DNA of 64,000 nucleotides from Roseateles subflavus (GCF_030285365.1 NZ_JASVDS010000002.1:620001-684000); one strand, 5' to 3'. Shown: positions 16,724 to 27,455, counted from the first letter of the stretch. The notes: generated by a model from the letters alone, not told the origin. Numbers and translations are program-made.

Positions 16724-17887
16724 ATGGACGAAGTGCTGAATCAAACCCATATGTCGCAGCGGCGCTCCGGGGGCGGCGGCGAAGGGCGGCCCGGCGGTGA
16801 GGCGGCCGGCAGGACCGGTTCGCTGGCGCTGCTGCACCAGCTGCTGGACGAGGCGCAGGCCTTCGGCCCGGCCTTTGACGGCGCCATGAGCAATCACCTG
16901 CCGATGGCTCTGCATGCGGCCTGGGACCTGGGCGCGGACGCCGAACGCCTGCAGCGGCTGCTGGACGGCGAACGCTGCAAGCTGACCGTGGCGGTGCCCG
17001 CCGAGGGGGCCCTCGCGGCCGATGCGAGACGCGCGGCGGACCGGCTGCAGGCGGGCCTCGGCCGAGGCGACGACTGGCTCGCCCACCGGGGGCAGCCGTT
17101 CGCCTATCCCTGGCTGCACGCCTACTTCACGGCCCTGCTGGCCCGCATGACGCCCCGGGCGGTGTTGGCCGCACACCTGCCGGAGCTGCTGGCCTCGCCC
17201 CATGCCTTCGCCTTCCATGGCCTGATCCGGGTGGCCCATGCCGCCGAGGGGGCGCACACCGCCGAGCTGGCGGCGGCGCTGGCGACGTGGACCGCCTGGT
17301 GGGAGCTGCTGCCCGCCGGCCCGCACGGCGGTGAGCCGCTGACGCCCGCCGCCTGGGCCGAGACCCTGCGCGCGCAGGCGCCGCGCTGGCGCAGCGAGCT
17401 GCCGATGATCCTCTTCCGCATGCGCAGCGCCGCCGGCACGCCCCTCTACGCGGCCCTGGCCGAGCGCCTGGCCCCCGTCGCCTCCCTGGCGGAACGTCGC
17501 GAGCAGCTGCTGGGCGTGGCGCGCGAGGCCTACCTGCACAGCCGCAACTTCACCGTGCTCCACCTGATCACCGGCCTGCGGGCGCTGCGGGTGCTGCTGC
17601 CGGCGCTGCCGCCGGACACCGATCCCCGGCCCCTGATCGCCGCGCTGGACCGCGCCGCCGTCGCGGGCTGGCTGGCGGGGCGCGTACAGTGGCAGGACGA
17701 GGTGCCGCCCTCGGCGCCGTCGGCATGGCCGGCCCTGCACCGCGCGGCCCTGGCCCAGGCCGACGAGCACGTGATCAAGGGCGTGCACGCCTGCTGGCAG
17801 GAGGACCTGCGGGCGCCGCATCCGTACTGGCGGCGGGTCGCGGCGCGGATGCTGGAGGGCGGGCGTGAATTGGCAAGGCGGGCTTGA
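16724..17887 (+). CDS. Questin-oxidase-like protein (DUF4243 family), predicted SoxR target
   Basis: 387 residues from the ATG at 16724, preceded by AGGAG seven bases away; an upstream ATG at 16685 overlaps the promoter. Family features are a His-containing SNHLPMALHAAWDLGAD near 55-70, FAYPWLHAYFTALLARM, and AFAFHGLIRVAHAAEG. Fungal members oxidise the anthraquinone questin; bacterial members are uncharacterised. The SoxR box upstream suggests induction by redox-active quinone-like compounds, which the enzyme might oxidise. Substrate not known. Confidence 0.75.
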   Translation: MDEVLNQTHMSQRRSGGGGEGRPGGEAAGRTGSLALLHQLLDEAQAFGPAFDGAMSNHLPMALHAAWDLGADAERLQRLLDGERCKLTVAVPAEGALAADARRAADRLQAGLGRGDDWLAHRGQPFAYPWLHAYFTALLARMTPRAVLAAHLPELLASPHAFAFHGLIRVAHAAEGAHTAELAAALATWTAWWELLPAGPHGGEPLTPAAWAETLRAQAPRWRSELPMILFRMRSAAGTPLYAALAERLAPVASLAERREQLLGVAREAYLHSRNFTVLHLITGLRALRVLLPALPPDTDPRPLIAALDRAAVAGWLAGRVQWQDEVPPSAPSAWPALHRAALAQADEHVIKGVHACWQEDLRAPHPYWRRVAARMLEGGRELARRA

Positions 17888-17928
17888 TAATCGGGGCCTT
17901 CCGGCTTGATCCAGATCCAGACCCCGCC

Positions 17929-18906
17929 ATGGCCCAGAACGAACTGCGCACCCTGTCCGTCTTCGTCAAGACCGCCGAGCTGGGCAGCCTGCGCCGCGCC
18001 GCGGCCGCCGAGGGCATCAGCCCCCAGGCCGCCAGCCAGGCGCTGGCCCAGCTGGAGCAGAAGCTGGGCGCGCGGCTCTTCCACCGCACCACGCGCAACA
18101 TGTCGCTGACGGACGAGGGCCGGCTGTTCATGGACGCCGCACTCCCCGCGTTGCAGGGCCTGGAGCGCGCCTTCCAGGTCGTGCGTCAGGCCCGGGACGA
18201 GGTCGCGGGGCCGCTGCGCATCGTGGGCCCCCGCTCCAGCTTCCAGCCCGTGATCAACGCCCTGCTGGACGAGTTCTGCCGCCGCCACCCGGACGCCCAC
18301 CCCGATGTGCTGCTGGACGACCGCATCGGCAACTGGGTCGAGGACCGCGTCGACGTGGGCTTCCGCGTGGGCTCGGCGCCGGCGGATGGCGTCATCGCGC
18401 GGCGGCTGTTCCCGCTGCAGATGATCATCTGCGCCGCCCCGGCCTACCTGGAGCGCCACGGCGCGCCGGACAGCCTCGCCGCGCTGGCCTCGCACGTGTG
18501 CAGCGGCTTCCGGCTGCCGTCCACGGGGCGGCTCATGGCCTGGCCCGTCAAGGTGGAGGGCGTGACGACGGAGCAGGAGGTGCTGGCCGGCTTCTCGACC
18601 AACGAGGAAGGGCTGGAGCTGGGGGCCATCCTCTCGGGGCGCGCCGTCGGCCAGGTCAGCGGGATCATGGGCGCGGCGCACCTGCGCGCGGGGCGGCTCG
18701 TGCCGCTGCTCACCCCGCACGTGGCGGACCAGTATGGCCTGCACATCTACTGGGGCAGCCGCGTCGCCCAGCCCGCGCGGGTGCGGGCCTTCATCGACCT
18801 CGCCATCGAACGGCTGGCCGGCAACACGGACTATGTGCTGACGGCGCAGGAGCTGGCGCGCCTGGAGGCCGAGGGGCGCCGGCGCCACCTGCGCCCGGCT
18901 GGCTGA
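17929..18906 (+). CDS. LysR-family transcriptional regulator
   Basis: 325 residues. An N-terminal winged helix (LRTLSVFVKTAELGSLRRAA, ISPQAASQALAQLEQKLG) is followed by a LysR substrate-binding domain. The start ATG at 17929 gives the standard N-terminus. It is 160 bases upstream of the iorA-like gene in the same direction, so it may control that molybdenum hydroxylase operon; that link is inferred from position only. Confidence 0.88.
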   Translation: MAQNELRTLSVFVKTAELGSLRRAAAAEGISPQAASQALAQLEQKLGARLFHRTTRNMSLTDEGRLFMDAALPALQGLERAFQVVRQARDEVAGPLRIVGPRSSFQPVINALLDEFCRRHPDAHPDVLLDDRIGNWVEDRVDVGFRVGSAPADGVIARRLFPLQMIICAAPAYLERHGAPDSLAALASHVCSGFRLPSTGRLMAWPVKVEGVTTEQEVLAGFSTNEEGLELGAILSGRAVGQVSGIMGAAHLRAGRLVPLLTPHVADQYGLHIYWGSRVAQPARVRAFIDLAIERLAGNTDYVLTAQELARLEAEGRRRHLRPAG

Positions 18907-19066
18907 TTCGCAAGCAGCGCTTGACAGTGCAGCAAGCGCCCCGGGCTATCCGCCGGGCGGGGAACGTCCTACATTCAGCGGCTGATTCCCTGGCCGCACC
19001 CTTGTTCGGGTACCGGTCCGGGGGCGCTCCTTTCCCGTCATTCCCTCACCGCGGAGACCCGACGCC
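18907..19066 (+). promoter_or_regulatory. Upstream region of the molybdenum hydroxylase operon
   Basis: 160 bases between the LysR gene and iorA. A perfect -35 hexamer TTGACA is at 18921-18926; the -10 about 17 bases later (GGCTAT) is poor. CGGAG at 19051-19055 serves the iorA start. A LysR-type site was not identified with confidence. Confidence 0.35.
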
Positions 19067-19540
19067 ATGACCCAGCTTCACGTCAACGGCCGCGAGCACC
19101 AGCTCGACATCGACCCCGGCACCCCCGTCCTGTGGGCCCTGCGAGACAACCTCGGCCTGTGCGGCAGCAAGTTCGGCTGCGGCGCGGCCCTGTGCGGCGC
19201 CTGCACGGTGCATGTGGACGGCCAGGCGATCCGCTCCTGCGTGACGCCGGTCTCCGCCGTCGAAGGCAAGCCCATCACCACCATCGAAGCCGTGACGGCC
19301 GGTGGCGATCGCGTCGGGGACGCCGTCCATGCCGCCTGGGTCAAGCACGATGTCGCGCAGTGCGGCTACTGCCAGAGCGGGCAGATCATGTCGGCCACCG
19401 CCTTCCTCAAGAGCCTGCCCAAGGGCAAGCAGCCGAGCGCCGCCGAGATCGACGCGGCCATGGCCGGCAACATCTGCCGCTGCGGCACCTACGCCCGCAT
19501 CCGTGCCGCCGTGGCGGACGCCGCCCGCGCCCTGGCCTGA
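19067..19540 (+). CDS. iorA: [2Fe-2S] subunit of molybdenum hydroxylase (isoquinoline 1-oxidoreductase alpha type)
   Basis: 157 residues. A plant-type ferredoxin domain carries cysteines 38, 43, 46 and 58 (FGCGAALCGACTVHV, RSC). A second helical cluster domain carries CGYCQSGQIM and NICRCGTY (Cys 99, 102, 137, 139). It passes electrons from the molybdenum cofactor subunit encoded directly downstream. The two-subunit organisation without a FAD subunit is typical of isoquinoline and aldehyde oxidoreductases. The true substrate is uncertain. Confidence 0.92.
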   Translation: MTQLHVNGREHQLDIDPGTPVLWALRDNLGLCGSKFGCGAALCGACTVHVDGQAIRSCVTPVSAVEGKPITTIEAVTAGGDRVGDAVHAAWVKHDVAQCGYCQSGQIMSATAFLKSLPKGKQPSAAEIDAAMAGNICRCGTYARIRAAVADAARALA

Positions 19541-19551
19541 AGGAGATCGCC

Positions 19552-21816
19552 ATGCTGAACCATCATCTGTCGCCCGACCAGACCGCTGCGCTGCCGCTCG
19601 AGATGCCGCGCGCCCTGCAGCACATCCTGGCCCGCCAGTCCGCCGCGCCGGCATCCGCCGGCCTGAGCCGCCGCGGCTTCCTCAAGGTCAGCGGTGGCGC
19701 CGGCTTCGCGCTGGGCCTGGCCCCGCTGGCCGCCAACGCGGCCGGTGAGGCCGCGCCTGCCGGGCTGAAGCCCTTCCAGCAGCCGACGTCCTTCGTGCGC
19801 ATCGCCACGGACGGCACGGTCACCGTCATGATCAACCGCCTGGAATTCGGCCAGGGGGTGCAGACGGCGCTGCCCATGATCCTCGCGGAGGAGCTCGACG
19901 CCGACTGGTCCCGCGTGCGCGGCGAGCTGGGCAGCAACGATCCCGCCTTCGTCGATCCGGGCTTCGGCATGCACATCACGGGCGGCTCGAACTCCATCAA
20001 GAACAGCTTCATGCAGTACCGCGAACTGGGCGCCCGCGCCCGCGCGATGCTGCTGGGCGCCGCGGCTGCCCGCTGGAACGTGCCCGTGGCCAGCCTGCGC
20101 ACGGAGCAGGGGCAGGTCATCGCCGCCGACGGCCGCCGCGCCGGCTATGGGGACCTCGCCGAGGCCGCCATGGCCCAGCCGGTGCCCGAGCAGGTCACGC
20201 TCAAGAATCCCAAGGACTTCCGCCTGATCGGCAAGCCCACGAACCGCCTGGACAGCAAGGCCAAGAGCAGCGGCCGGCAGGACTTCGGCATCGACGTGCG
20301 CCTGCCCGGTCAGCTGACGGCCGTGGTCGCCCGCCCGCCGGTGTTCGGCGCGAAGCCGCGCACGGTGGACGAGGCCGCGGCGCGCGCCATCCGCGGCGTG
20401 AAGGCCGTGCTGCGCGTGCCGCTGGACCGCGGCGCCGAGGGTGTTGCCGTCATCGCCGAGGGCTACTGGCCCGCCAAGCAGGGGCGTGACGCGCTGAAGA
20501 TCGACTGGGACACGAGCGGCGTCGAGAAGGTCGACAGCCAGAAGCAGCTCGCGGCCTACCGCCAGATGGCGCGCCAGGACGGCCCCGAGCATTTCAAGGC
20601 CGACATGGCCCCGCTGGCCAAGGCGCCGCACAAGATCCAGGCGGAGTTCCACTTCCCCTACCTCGCGCATGCACCCATGGAGCCGCTCAACTGCACCGTG
20701 CAGTGGACGCCCGGAGGCGCCACGCTGTGGGTGGGCACGCAGTTCCCCGGCGTGGACGGCATGGCCGCGGCGGGCGTGCTGGGACTCAAGCCCGAGCAGG
20801 TGGCGGTGAAGGTGCAGATGGCCGGCGGCGGCTTCGGCCGCCGCGCCACGCCCACGAGCGACTTCGTGGTGGACGCCTGCGCCGTCGCCAAGGCCGCCCG
20901 GGCGGCGGGCCTGGAGGCGCCCATCAAGACGCAGTGGAGCCGTGAGGACGACATGCGCGGCGGCTACTACCGCCCCATGCACCTGCACCAGGCGCACCTG
21001 GGCTTCGACAAGGCCGGCAACGTGCTCGCCTGGGACCACGTCATCGTCGGCCAGTCCATCGTGAGCGGCACGATGTTCGAGGGCTTCATGGTCAAGAACG
21101 GCATCGACCAGACGGCCATCGAGGGCATGAAGGAGCCGTATCCCTTCCCGATGCGGCTGCGCGTGCATCACCCCAAGGAGAACGTGCCGGTGCTGTGGTG
21201 GCGCAGTGTGGGCTCCACCCACACGGCCTTCGTGATGGAGACGCTCGTCGACGAGATCGCCGCGCGGACGAAGCAGGACCCGGTGGCCTACCGCCTGAAG
21301 ATGTTCGGCGACCAGCACCCGCGCCACCGGGCCGCGCTGGAGCTGGCCGTGGCGCAGAGCGGCTACGGCAAGCGCAAGCTGCCCGCGGGCCGTGCCTGGG
21401 GCGTGGCGGTGCACGAGTCCTTCGAGACGGTGGTGGCCTACGTGGTCGAGGCCTCCGTGAAGAAGGGCCAGCCGGTGCTGCACCAGGTGACGGCGGGCGT
21501 GCACTGCAACCTGGCCGTGAACCCGCGCACCATCGAGGCGCAGGTGCAGGGCGCCGCGCTGATGGGCCTGGGCATGTGCCTGCCCGGCGCGGCCATCACC
21601 TTCAAGGACGGCGTGGTCGAGCAGAGCAACTTCGGCGACTACGTGGTGGCGCGCATGCCCGACATGCCGGCCATCGCCGTGCACATCGTGCCCAGCGCCG
21701 AGCCGCCCAAGGGCATGGGCGAGCCCGGCCTGCCGCCGCTGGCGCCGGCCTTTGCCAACGCCATCGCCCGGGTGACCGGCAAGCCGCAGCGCTCGCTGCC
21801 CTTCAAGCTCGCCTGA
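19552..21816 (+). CDS. iorB: Molybdopterin-binding catalytic subunit (isoquinoline 1-oxidoreductase beta type)
   Basis: 754 residues from the ATG at 19552, with AAGGAG just upstream; the frame stays open further 5' but that part is antisense-like. A twin-arginine signal, LSRRGFLKVSGGAGFALG, near residues 38-56 predicts export as a folded cofactor-containing complex. Molybdopterin-binding segments include MAGGGFGRRATPTSDF and WWRSVGSTHTAFVMET. The C-terminal GEPGLPPLAPAFANAI contains the catalytic-glutamate motif of the family. It forms a dimer with the iron-sulfur subunit and probably hydroxylates an N-heterocycle or aldehyde in the periplasm. Confidence 0.92.
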   Translation: MLNHHLSPDQTAALPLEMPRALQHILARQSAAPASAGLSRRGFLKVSGGAGFALGLAPLAANAAGEAAPAGLKPFQQPTSFVRIATDGTVTVMINRLEFGQGVQTALPMILAEELDADWSRVRGELGSNDPAFVDPGFGMHITGGSNSIKNSFMQYRELGARARAMLLGAAAARWNVPVASLRTEQGQVIAADGRRAGYGDLAEAAMAQPVPEQVTLKNPKDFRLIGKPTNRLDSKAKSSGRQDFGIDVRLPGQLTAVVARPPVFGAKPRTVDEAAARAIRGVKAVLRVPLDRGAEGVAVIAEGYWPAKQGRDALKIDWDTSGVEKVDSQKQLAAYRQMARQDGPEHFKADMAPLAKAPHKIQAEFHFPYLAHAPMEPLNCTVQWTPGGATLWVGTQFPGVDGMAAAGVLGLKPEQVAVKVQMAGGGFGRRATPTSDFVVDACAVAKAARAAGLEAPIKTQWSREDDMRGGYYRPMHLHQAHLGFDKAGNVLAWDHVIVGQSIVSGTMFEGFMVKNGIDQTAIEGMKEPYPFPMRLRVHHPKENVPVLWWRSVGSTHTAFVMETLVDEIAARTKQDPVAYRLKMFGDQHPRHRAALELAVAQSGYGKRKLPAGRAWGVAVHESFETVVAYVVEASVKKGQPVLHQVTAGVHCNLAVNPRTIEAQVQGAALMGLGMCLPGAAITFKDGVVEQSNFGDYVVARMPDMPAIAVHIVPSAEPPKGMGEPGLPPLAPAFANAIARVTGKPQRSLPFKLA

Positions 21817-21828
21817 GACCGCCGCGCC

Positions 21829-22884
21829 ATGGAAGACCTCGACACCCTGGTGCTGCGCCGTGCGGCCGCCTGGCAGGCCGCGGGCGAGCCCGCACTGCTG
21901 GTGACGGTGGCGCGCACCTGGGGCTCGTCGCCGCGCCCGCCGGGCTCGCTGATGGCCATCAACGGCCAGGGCGAGACCGTGGGCTCGGTCTCGGGCGGCT
22001 GCATCGAGGACGACCTCATCCTGCGCATCCGCGAGGAAGGTATCGAGGCCGTCTGCGCGCAGGGCCTGCCCGCGGTGCTGCGCTACGGCATCTCCGCGGA
22101 CCAGGCCCATCGCTTCGGCCTGCCCTGCGGCGGCACGGTGGAGCTGGTGCTGGAGCCGCTGCAGGCGCACAGCCGGGTGGCCGAGCTGCTCGCCGCCTGC
22201 GCCGCCCGCCAGGGCACGGAGCGCCACCTGGACCTGCGCAGCGGGGTCGTCACGCTCCTGCCCGGTGGCACGGACGGCGTGCCCCGGTGCGAGGGTGACG
22301 TGCTGGTCAACCACTTCGGTCCGCGCGCGCGGCTGGTGCTGATCGGCGCAGGGGATCTCTCGCGCTTCATGTCCGAGATGGCGCTGAGCCTCGGCTTCGA
22401 GATCGTGGTGTGCGACCCGCGGCCCGAGCAGCGCGCCGGCTGGAGCCTGCCGGGCGTGCAGCTCAGCCACGAGATGCCGGACGACCTCATCCAGCGCCTG
22501 CGCCCGGACGCCCGCACGGCCGTCGTCGCGCTGACGCACGACCCCAAGCTGGACGACCTCGCCCTGATCGACGCCCTGCAGTCGCCGGCCTTCTACGTCG
22601 GCGCCATCGGCTCGCGCCGCAACGCCCAGCAGCGCCGTGAGCGCCTGCAGGAGCACTTCGACCTCACGCCGGCACAGATGGCGCGCCTGCGCAGCCCCGC
22701 CGGGCTCTACATCGGCAGCAAGACGCCCGCCGAGATTGCGCTGTCCATCATGGCCGAGGTCGTGGCCTGCAAGAACGGCATCGCCTTGCCGCCCCAGGTG
22801 CAGGTGGCCGAGGCCAAGGGCGCGGAAGAATCGCTGCTGGGCCTGGAGCCCGCGATGGCGGACGCGTGGGTGTGCGGCCGCTGA
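21829..22884 (+). CDS. xdhC: XdhC-family molybdenum cofactor chaperone
   Basis: 351 residues. The N-terminal XdhC/CoxI motif TWGSSPRPPGSLMAINGQG and SGGCIEDD are present. A C-terminal Rossmann-like XdhC_C domain contains LVLIGAGDLSRFMSEMA and VGAIGSRRNAQQRRERL. Such proteins bind and sulfurate the molybdenum cofactor and insert it into hydroxylases of the xanthine oxidase family. The gene is 12 bases after iorB and overlaps mocA, so the operon is complete. Confidence 0.92.
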   Translation: MEDLDTLVLRRAAAWQAAGEPALLVTVARTWGSSPRPPGSLMAINGQGETVGSVSGGCIEDDLILRIREEGIEAVCAQGLPAVLRYGISADQAHRFGLPCGGTVELVLEPLQAHSRVAELLAACAARQGTERHLDLRSGVVTLLPGGTDGVPRCEGDVLVNHFGPRARLVLIGAGDLSRFMSEMALSLGFEIVVCDPRPEQRAGWSLPGVQLSHEMPDDLIQRLRPDARTAVVALTHDPKLDDLALIDALQSPAFYVGAIGSRRNAQQRRERLQEHFDLTPAQMARLRSPAGLYIGSKTPAEIALSIMAEVVACKNGIALPPQVQVAEAKGAEESLLGLEPAMADAWVCGR

Positions 22885-23519
22885 GCGACGCCTCGGCGCC
22901 TGGCGCCGTCATCCTCGCGGCGGGGCTCGGGCGCCGCCTCGGCGGCCGACCCAAGGCGGCCCTGCACATCGGCGATCAAAGCCTCCTCGAGCGTCTGGCG
23001 GCTGCCTTGCGCGGGGCGGGTGTCGCGCAGCCGCAGGTCGTGCTCGGCCCCTACCTCGACACCCTGCTGTCGCTGGCCGAGCGCGCGGGCCTCACGCCGC
23101 TGCGTCACACGCGGGCTGAGCCTTCCCTCATCGACTCCCAGCGCCTCGCCATCAGCGCCCACATCGCCGCCCAGCCGAATCGCCCGCTGTGGCTGCTGCT
23201 GGGGGATCTCACGGCACTGACGTCGGACGACCTGCTCACGTTGCGCGCAGCGTGGGAAGCCCGCGAGGCGGGCATCGAGGCCCTGGTGCCGACCGTGGCC
23301 GGGCAGCGCGGGCATCCCGTGCTGCTGAGCCCGAGCGCGCTGCACGCCATCGACGCACAGCCGGCGGAGCAGGGCGTGCGGCACTGGCTGGCGGCGCAGT
23401 CGGCGCAGGTCCGATTCCAGGAGATCGACAGCGCCGGCCCGGTGCAGGACCTGGACACCGGCGAGGCGCTGGCGGCGCTACGGCAGGCGTGCGTGCCGTT
23501 GAGCGTCGACTGGCCTTGA
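22866..23519 (+). CDS. mocA: Molybdenum cofactor cytidylyltransferase (MocA-like)
   Basis: 217 residues. The nucleotidyltransferase signature VILAAGLGRRLGGRPKAAL (about 15-33) is a MobA/MocA P-loop-like motif. LLGDLTALTSDDLL corresponds to the metal-binding region. It likely makes the cytosine dinucleotide form of the cofactor used by this hydroxylase class. The GTG at 22866, overlapping xdhC by 19 bases, is the best start; a second GTG six bases on is also possible. It ends the operon. Confidence 0.85.
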   Translation: MGVRPLSDASAPGAVILAAGLGRRLGGRPKAALHIGDQSLLERLAAALRGAGVAQPQVVLGPYLDTLLSLAERAGLTPLRHTRAEPSLIDSQRLAISAHIAAQPNRPLWLLLGDLTALTSDDLLTLRAAWEAREAGIEALVPTVAGQRGHPVLLSPSALHAIDAQPAEQGVRHWLAAQSAQVRFQEIDSAGPVQDLDTGEALAALRQACVPLSVDWP

Positions 23520-23540
23520 AGCCTGTGTCGGAGCGTTAGC

Positions 23541-24335
23541 TCAGCCTCCGGATGCCAGCAAGGCCTTTGCCGCCTCGATCCGCAAGGGTAGGGCGACGGT
23601 GCTGTCATCCATCACCTGGAGCAGGAAGGCGCGGGCGCGTTGTGCGGCCTCGGTCCCTGGGGTGGCGCTGTGGTCGATCTCGCTCGTCACCGAGCCGGAC
23701 GGGACGCTTGCTGGCGCGGCGTCGGCATGGCCCTCGCTCGGCGGCGCCAGCTGTGCCATCGCCCGCTGCAGGGCGTCCGTGCTGATGCAGGCGATACCGG
23801 CCAGCACGTCGGCCTGCGCATCCACACCGGGCGGGATGTCGAGCCAGGGCGTGTCGGCGAACACGAGGGTCAGGTCTTGACTCACGAAGGCCGACCACTG
23901 GTCCGGGACGGCTTGTGCTTGGGGCGGCAAGGGCCGGGCGGCAGCTTCGCGCTGAGTCCCTGTCCGTGCCCGGTCACCCGCCTGCAGATGCAGACGCTGC
24001 GGCATCACGTCCGGCAAGTAGCGCCGGCGCAAGGCATCGAGAACGTCGAGGCCCGATGCGGCATCCACGGGCTCCGCGAGGCTGAGCCACAGCTGGAAGC
24101 CGTCGACGCCGGACACCGCGATGGCGGGCGCCGGCAGGCCGAGGTCCTGCTGCATGCCCTGCCAGACGGTGGCAAGCGCTGGCCAGTCGGCCGGGCGGGC
24201 CAGCTCGATCATCAGGGCCCGGGTGCGGCCCGCGGCGTCCTGCAGCGCGGGCGTGCCACCGCTGACGTCGAGCGGGGTCGTCGGCTGGATGGAGGGCAGG
24301 AAGAGGCGTTGCCACTGGGCATGCAGACGGTTCAT
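23541..24335 (-). CDS. Conserved hypothetical protein, unknown function
   Basis: 264 residues, soluble and acidic, with a Pro/Ala/Ser-rich segment near 190-220. It has no signal peptide or membrane segment. The region ALMIELARPADWPALATVWQ followed by IAVSGVDGFQLWLSLAEPV superficially recalls the GxGxHL strand of archaeo-eukaryotic primase folds, but the catalytic Asp-x-Asp and His residues are not evident, so I do not assign that family. The gene lies 3' to 3' with mocA and 46 bases upstream of the Sqr stop; it may not be co-transcribed with sqr. Confidence 0.6.
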   Translation of the reverse strand: MNRLHAQWQRLFLPSIQPTTPLDVSGGTPALQDAAGRTRALMIELARPADWPALATVWQGMQQDLGLPAPAIAVSGVDGFQLWLSLAEPVDAASGLDVLDALRRRYLPDVMPQRLHLQAGDRARTGTQREAAARPLPPQAQAVPDQWSAFVSQDLTLVFADTPWLDIPPGVDAQADVLAGIACISTDALQRAMAQLAPPSEGHADAAPASVPSGSVTSEIDHSATPGTEAAQRARAFLLQVMDDSTVALPLRIEAAKALLASGG

Positions 24336-24381
24336 GGGCCTGCATTCTGGCCTATGCCGGGCGGCCGCGGGGCCGCGCCTC

Positions 24382-25760
<1,379 letters not shown>

Positions 25761-25842
25761 CAAAAGTTAAAACCGCCCTGGATGATCAGGGGTGTAGCAA
25801 TTCGCAGGATGGGGGCGAGGCGGCGTCCACGGCCCCGGGGGC

Positions 25843-27453
25843 TCAGCGCCGTCCCAGCAGCCGCCCGGCGACGCCCCAGCCGGCCGTGTAGGCCTCCTCG
25901 AACACGGAGTAGGCGGCGAGATCGCTGTGCGCGAAGTGCAGGCGGCCGTGGGCCTCGCGCAGGGCCTGCAACGCGGTCGAGCCGCGCAGGCCGGGCACGG
26001 GAATGCTCATGGCATGACCCCAGCGCATGAGATCGATGCGCTGCAGCTTCCCGGGCAGGTCCGGATGCACGGCCTGCAGCGGGGCCAGCACCTGACGGGC
26101 CCAGGTCTCCCAGGGGCCGCTGAGCAGGGCCGGGCGCTGCGCGGCGGGCAGAGCCCAGTAGGCCGTCAGCACGGTGGCGGCCGGGGTCGGGTCCAGGCGC
26201 TGGTGGCCGGCGTCCACATAGCCCAGCTGTTCGCTGCCGTGGATGACGTTGTCCCAGCTGAGGCCCGGCCCGCTGCGCTCCAGCAGCGGCGCCGACAGCT
26301 GCAGATTGGCGACGAGCCAGGGCGCATGCGGCTGGCGGGCGACGACCTCGCGCAGGGCCTCGGGCGGCGTCTCCAGCAGCCGGGCGGCGATGAAGAGCGG
26401 CGTGGCCATCACGACCTGGCGGGCCTGCCAGCGCTCGCCGGTCCCGGTGGCCGCGTTCCAGGCGAACGCCTCGACGCCATGCCGGCCCTCCACGACCTGC
26501 AGCACCAGACGCCCGGTGTGCAGTTGCGGGCCCAGGGCGGCGGCCATGTGGCGGGTCAGCCAGGCATTGCCCTCGGGCCAGGTGAGCACGGCGTCGCGTT
26601 CCTCGTCGCCGGTCCGCGCGTCGCCTCCGTGGAAGCCGTGCCGGCTCGCGAAGTAGTGCAGGCCGGCCCAGGCGCTGACCGTCTCGAGCCCGGCGCCGTA
26701 GTCGTCGCGGCAGCAATAGTCGAGGTACCAGCGCAGCCGGGCGTCGTCGAGCTGCTGCTCGTCCAGCCAGCGGGCGAAAGTCCGGCCGTCCAGCGCGGCG
26801 TGGGCGGGCGTCCATGGCGCGCGGTGCGAGGGCATGGCGAAACCCAGGCGCTGCGCCTGCGAGACCGCCTGCCCGAAGCGCTGGTACTGCTCGCGCGTGG
26901 CGGCGCTCTCGGCGGGCGGCAGCAGGCCCTCGTACCACTGCCCCTCGAAGAACAGGCGCTCCTGCGGGCTGTGGCACAGGAAGCGCTCCTCGTAGACCGT
27001 GCGTCCGGCGTGCTGGCGGCTCACCCCGAGCGCCTCGAGCAGCTGCGCCACCTCGGGCGCCTCCGGGCCTGGCGTCGGCAGGTAGTGGGCGCCGAGCGGG
27101 CAGGCCAGTGCACCCAGGCGATGACCGCGGGCATTGCCGCCGGCCTCGTCCTCGAGCTCCAGCAGCGCGACGTCCCGGCCGGCCTGCGCGAGGCGCCGGG
27201 CACAGGCAAGACCTGACACCCCGCCGCCGACGACCAGCGTGTCGGTGCGCCGCGGCGTGGCCTCGCGCGCCGCGCGCAGCAGGCGTTCGCGGGTGTCGGG
27301 ATCGCGCAGGCGGTGGCCGCGCTCGGCATTTGCGCCGACCCAGCCGCCCGCCAGCGCCGGCCGCTCCTGCGGCGCGCAGCCGGACAGCAGCGCCGGTGCG
27401 GCCACCGCGGCCGAGGAGGCCGTCAGGGCGCCCAGCAGGTCGCGGCGCCGCAT
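25843..27453 (-). CDS. Secreted FAD-dependent amine-oxidase-like protein
   Basis: 536 residues from the ATG at 27453, two bases after the aminopropyltransferase stop. The N-terminus MRRRDLLGALTASSAAVAAP is a twin-arginine-like signal followed by a lipobox, LLSGC, so the protein may be an exported lipoprotein. The FAD motif VVGGGVSGLACARRLAQAG lies near residues 70-88. The C-terminus HFAHSDLAAYSVFEEAYTAG resembles flavin-containing amine oxidases. Next to a polyamine-synthase-like gene, a polyamine or aminopropyl substrate is an attractive inference. Substrate unproven. Confidence 0.75.
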   Translation of the reverse strand: MRRRDLLGALTASSAAVAAPALLSGCAPQERPALAGGWVGANAERGHRLRDPDTRERLLRAAREATPRRTDTLVVGGGVSGLACARRLAQAGRDVALLELEDEAGGNARGHRLGALACPLGAHYLPTPGPEAPEVAQLLEALGVSRQHAGRTVYEERFLCHSPQERLFFEGQWYEGLLPPAESAATREQYQRFGQAVSQAQRLGFAMPSHRAPWTPAHAALDGRTFARWLDEQQLDDARLRWYLDYCCRDDYGAGLETVSAWAGLHYFASRHGFHGGDARTGDEERDAVLTWPEGNAWLTRHMAAALGPQLHTGRLVLQVVEGRHGVEAFAWNAATGTGERWQARQVVMATPLFIAARLLETPPEALREVVARQPHAPWLVANLQLSAPLLERSGPGLSWDNVIHGSEQLGYVDAGHQRLDPTPAATVLTAYWALPAAQRPALLSGPWETWARQVLAPLQAVHPDLPGKLQRIDLMRWGHAMSIPVPGLRGSTALQALREAHGRLHFAHSDLAAYSVFEEAYTAGWGVAGRLLGRR

Positions 27454-27455
27454 GC

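Noticed and set aside
19489-22656. 1055-codon open frame on the minus strand opposite iorB and xdhC
   Set aside because: Its translation is His/Arg/Gly-rich with no domain sense, and the opposite strand encodes clear molybdenum hydroxylase genes. It is a GC-skewed shadow frame.
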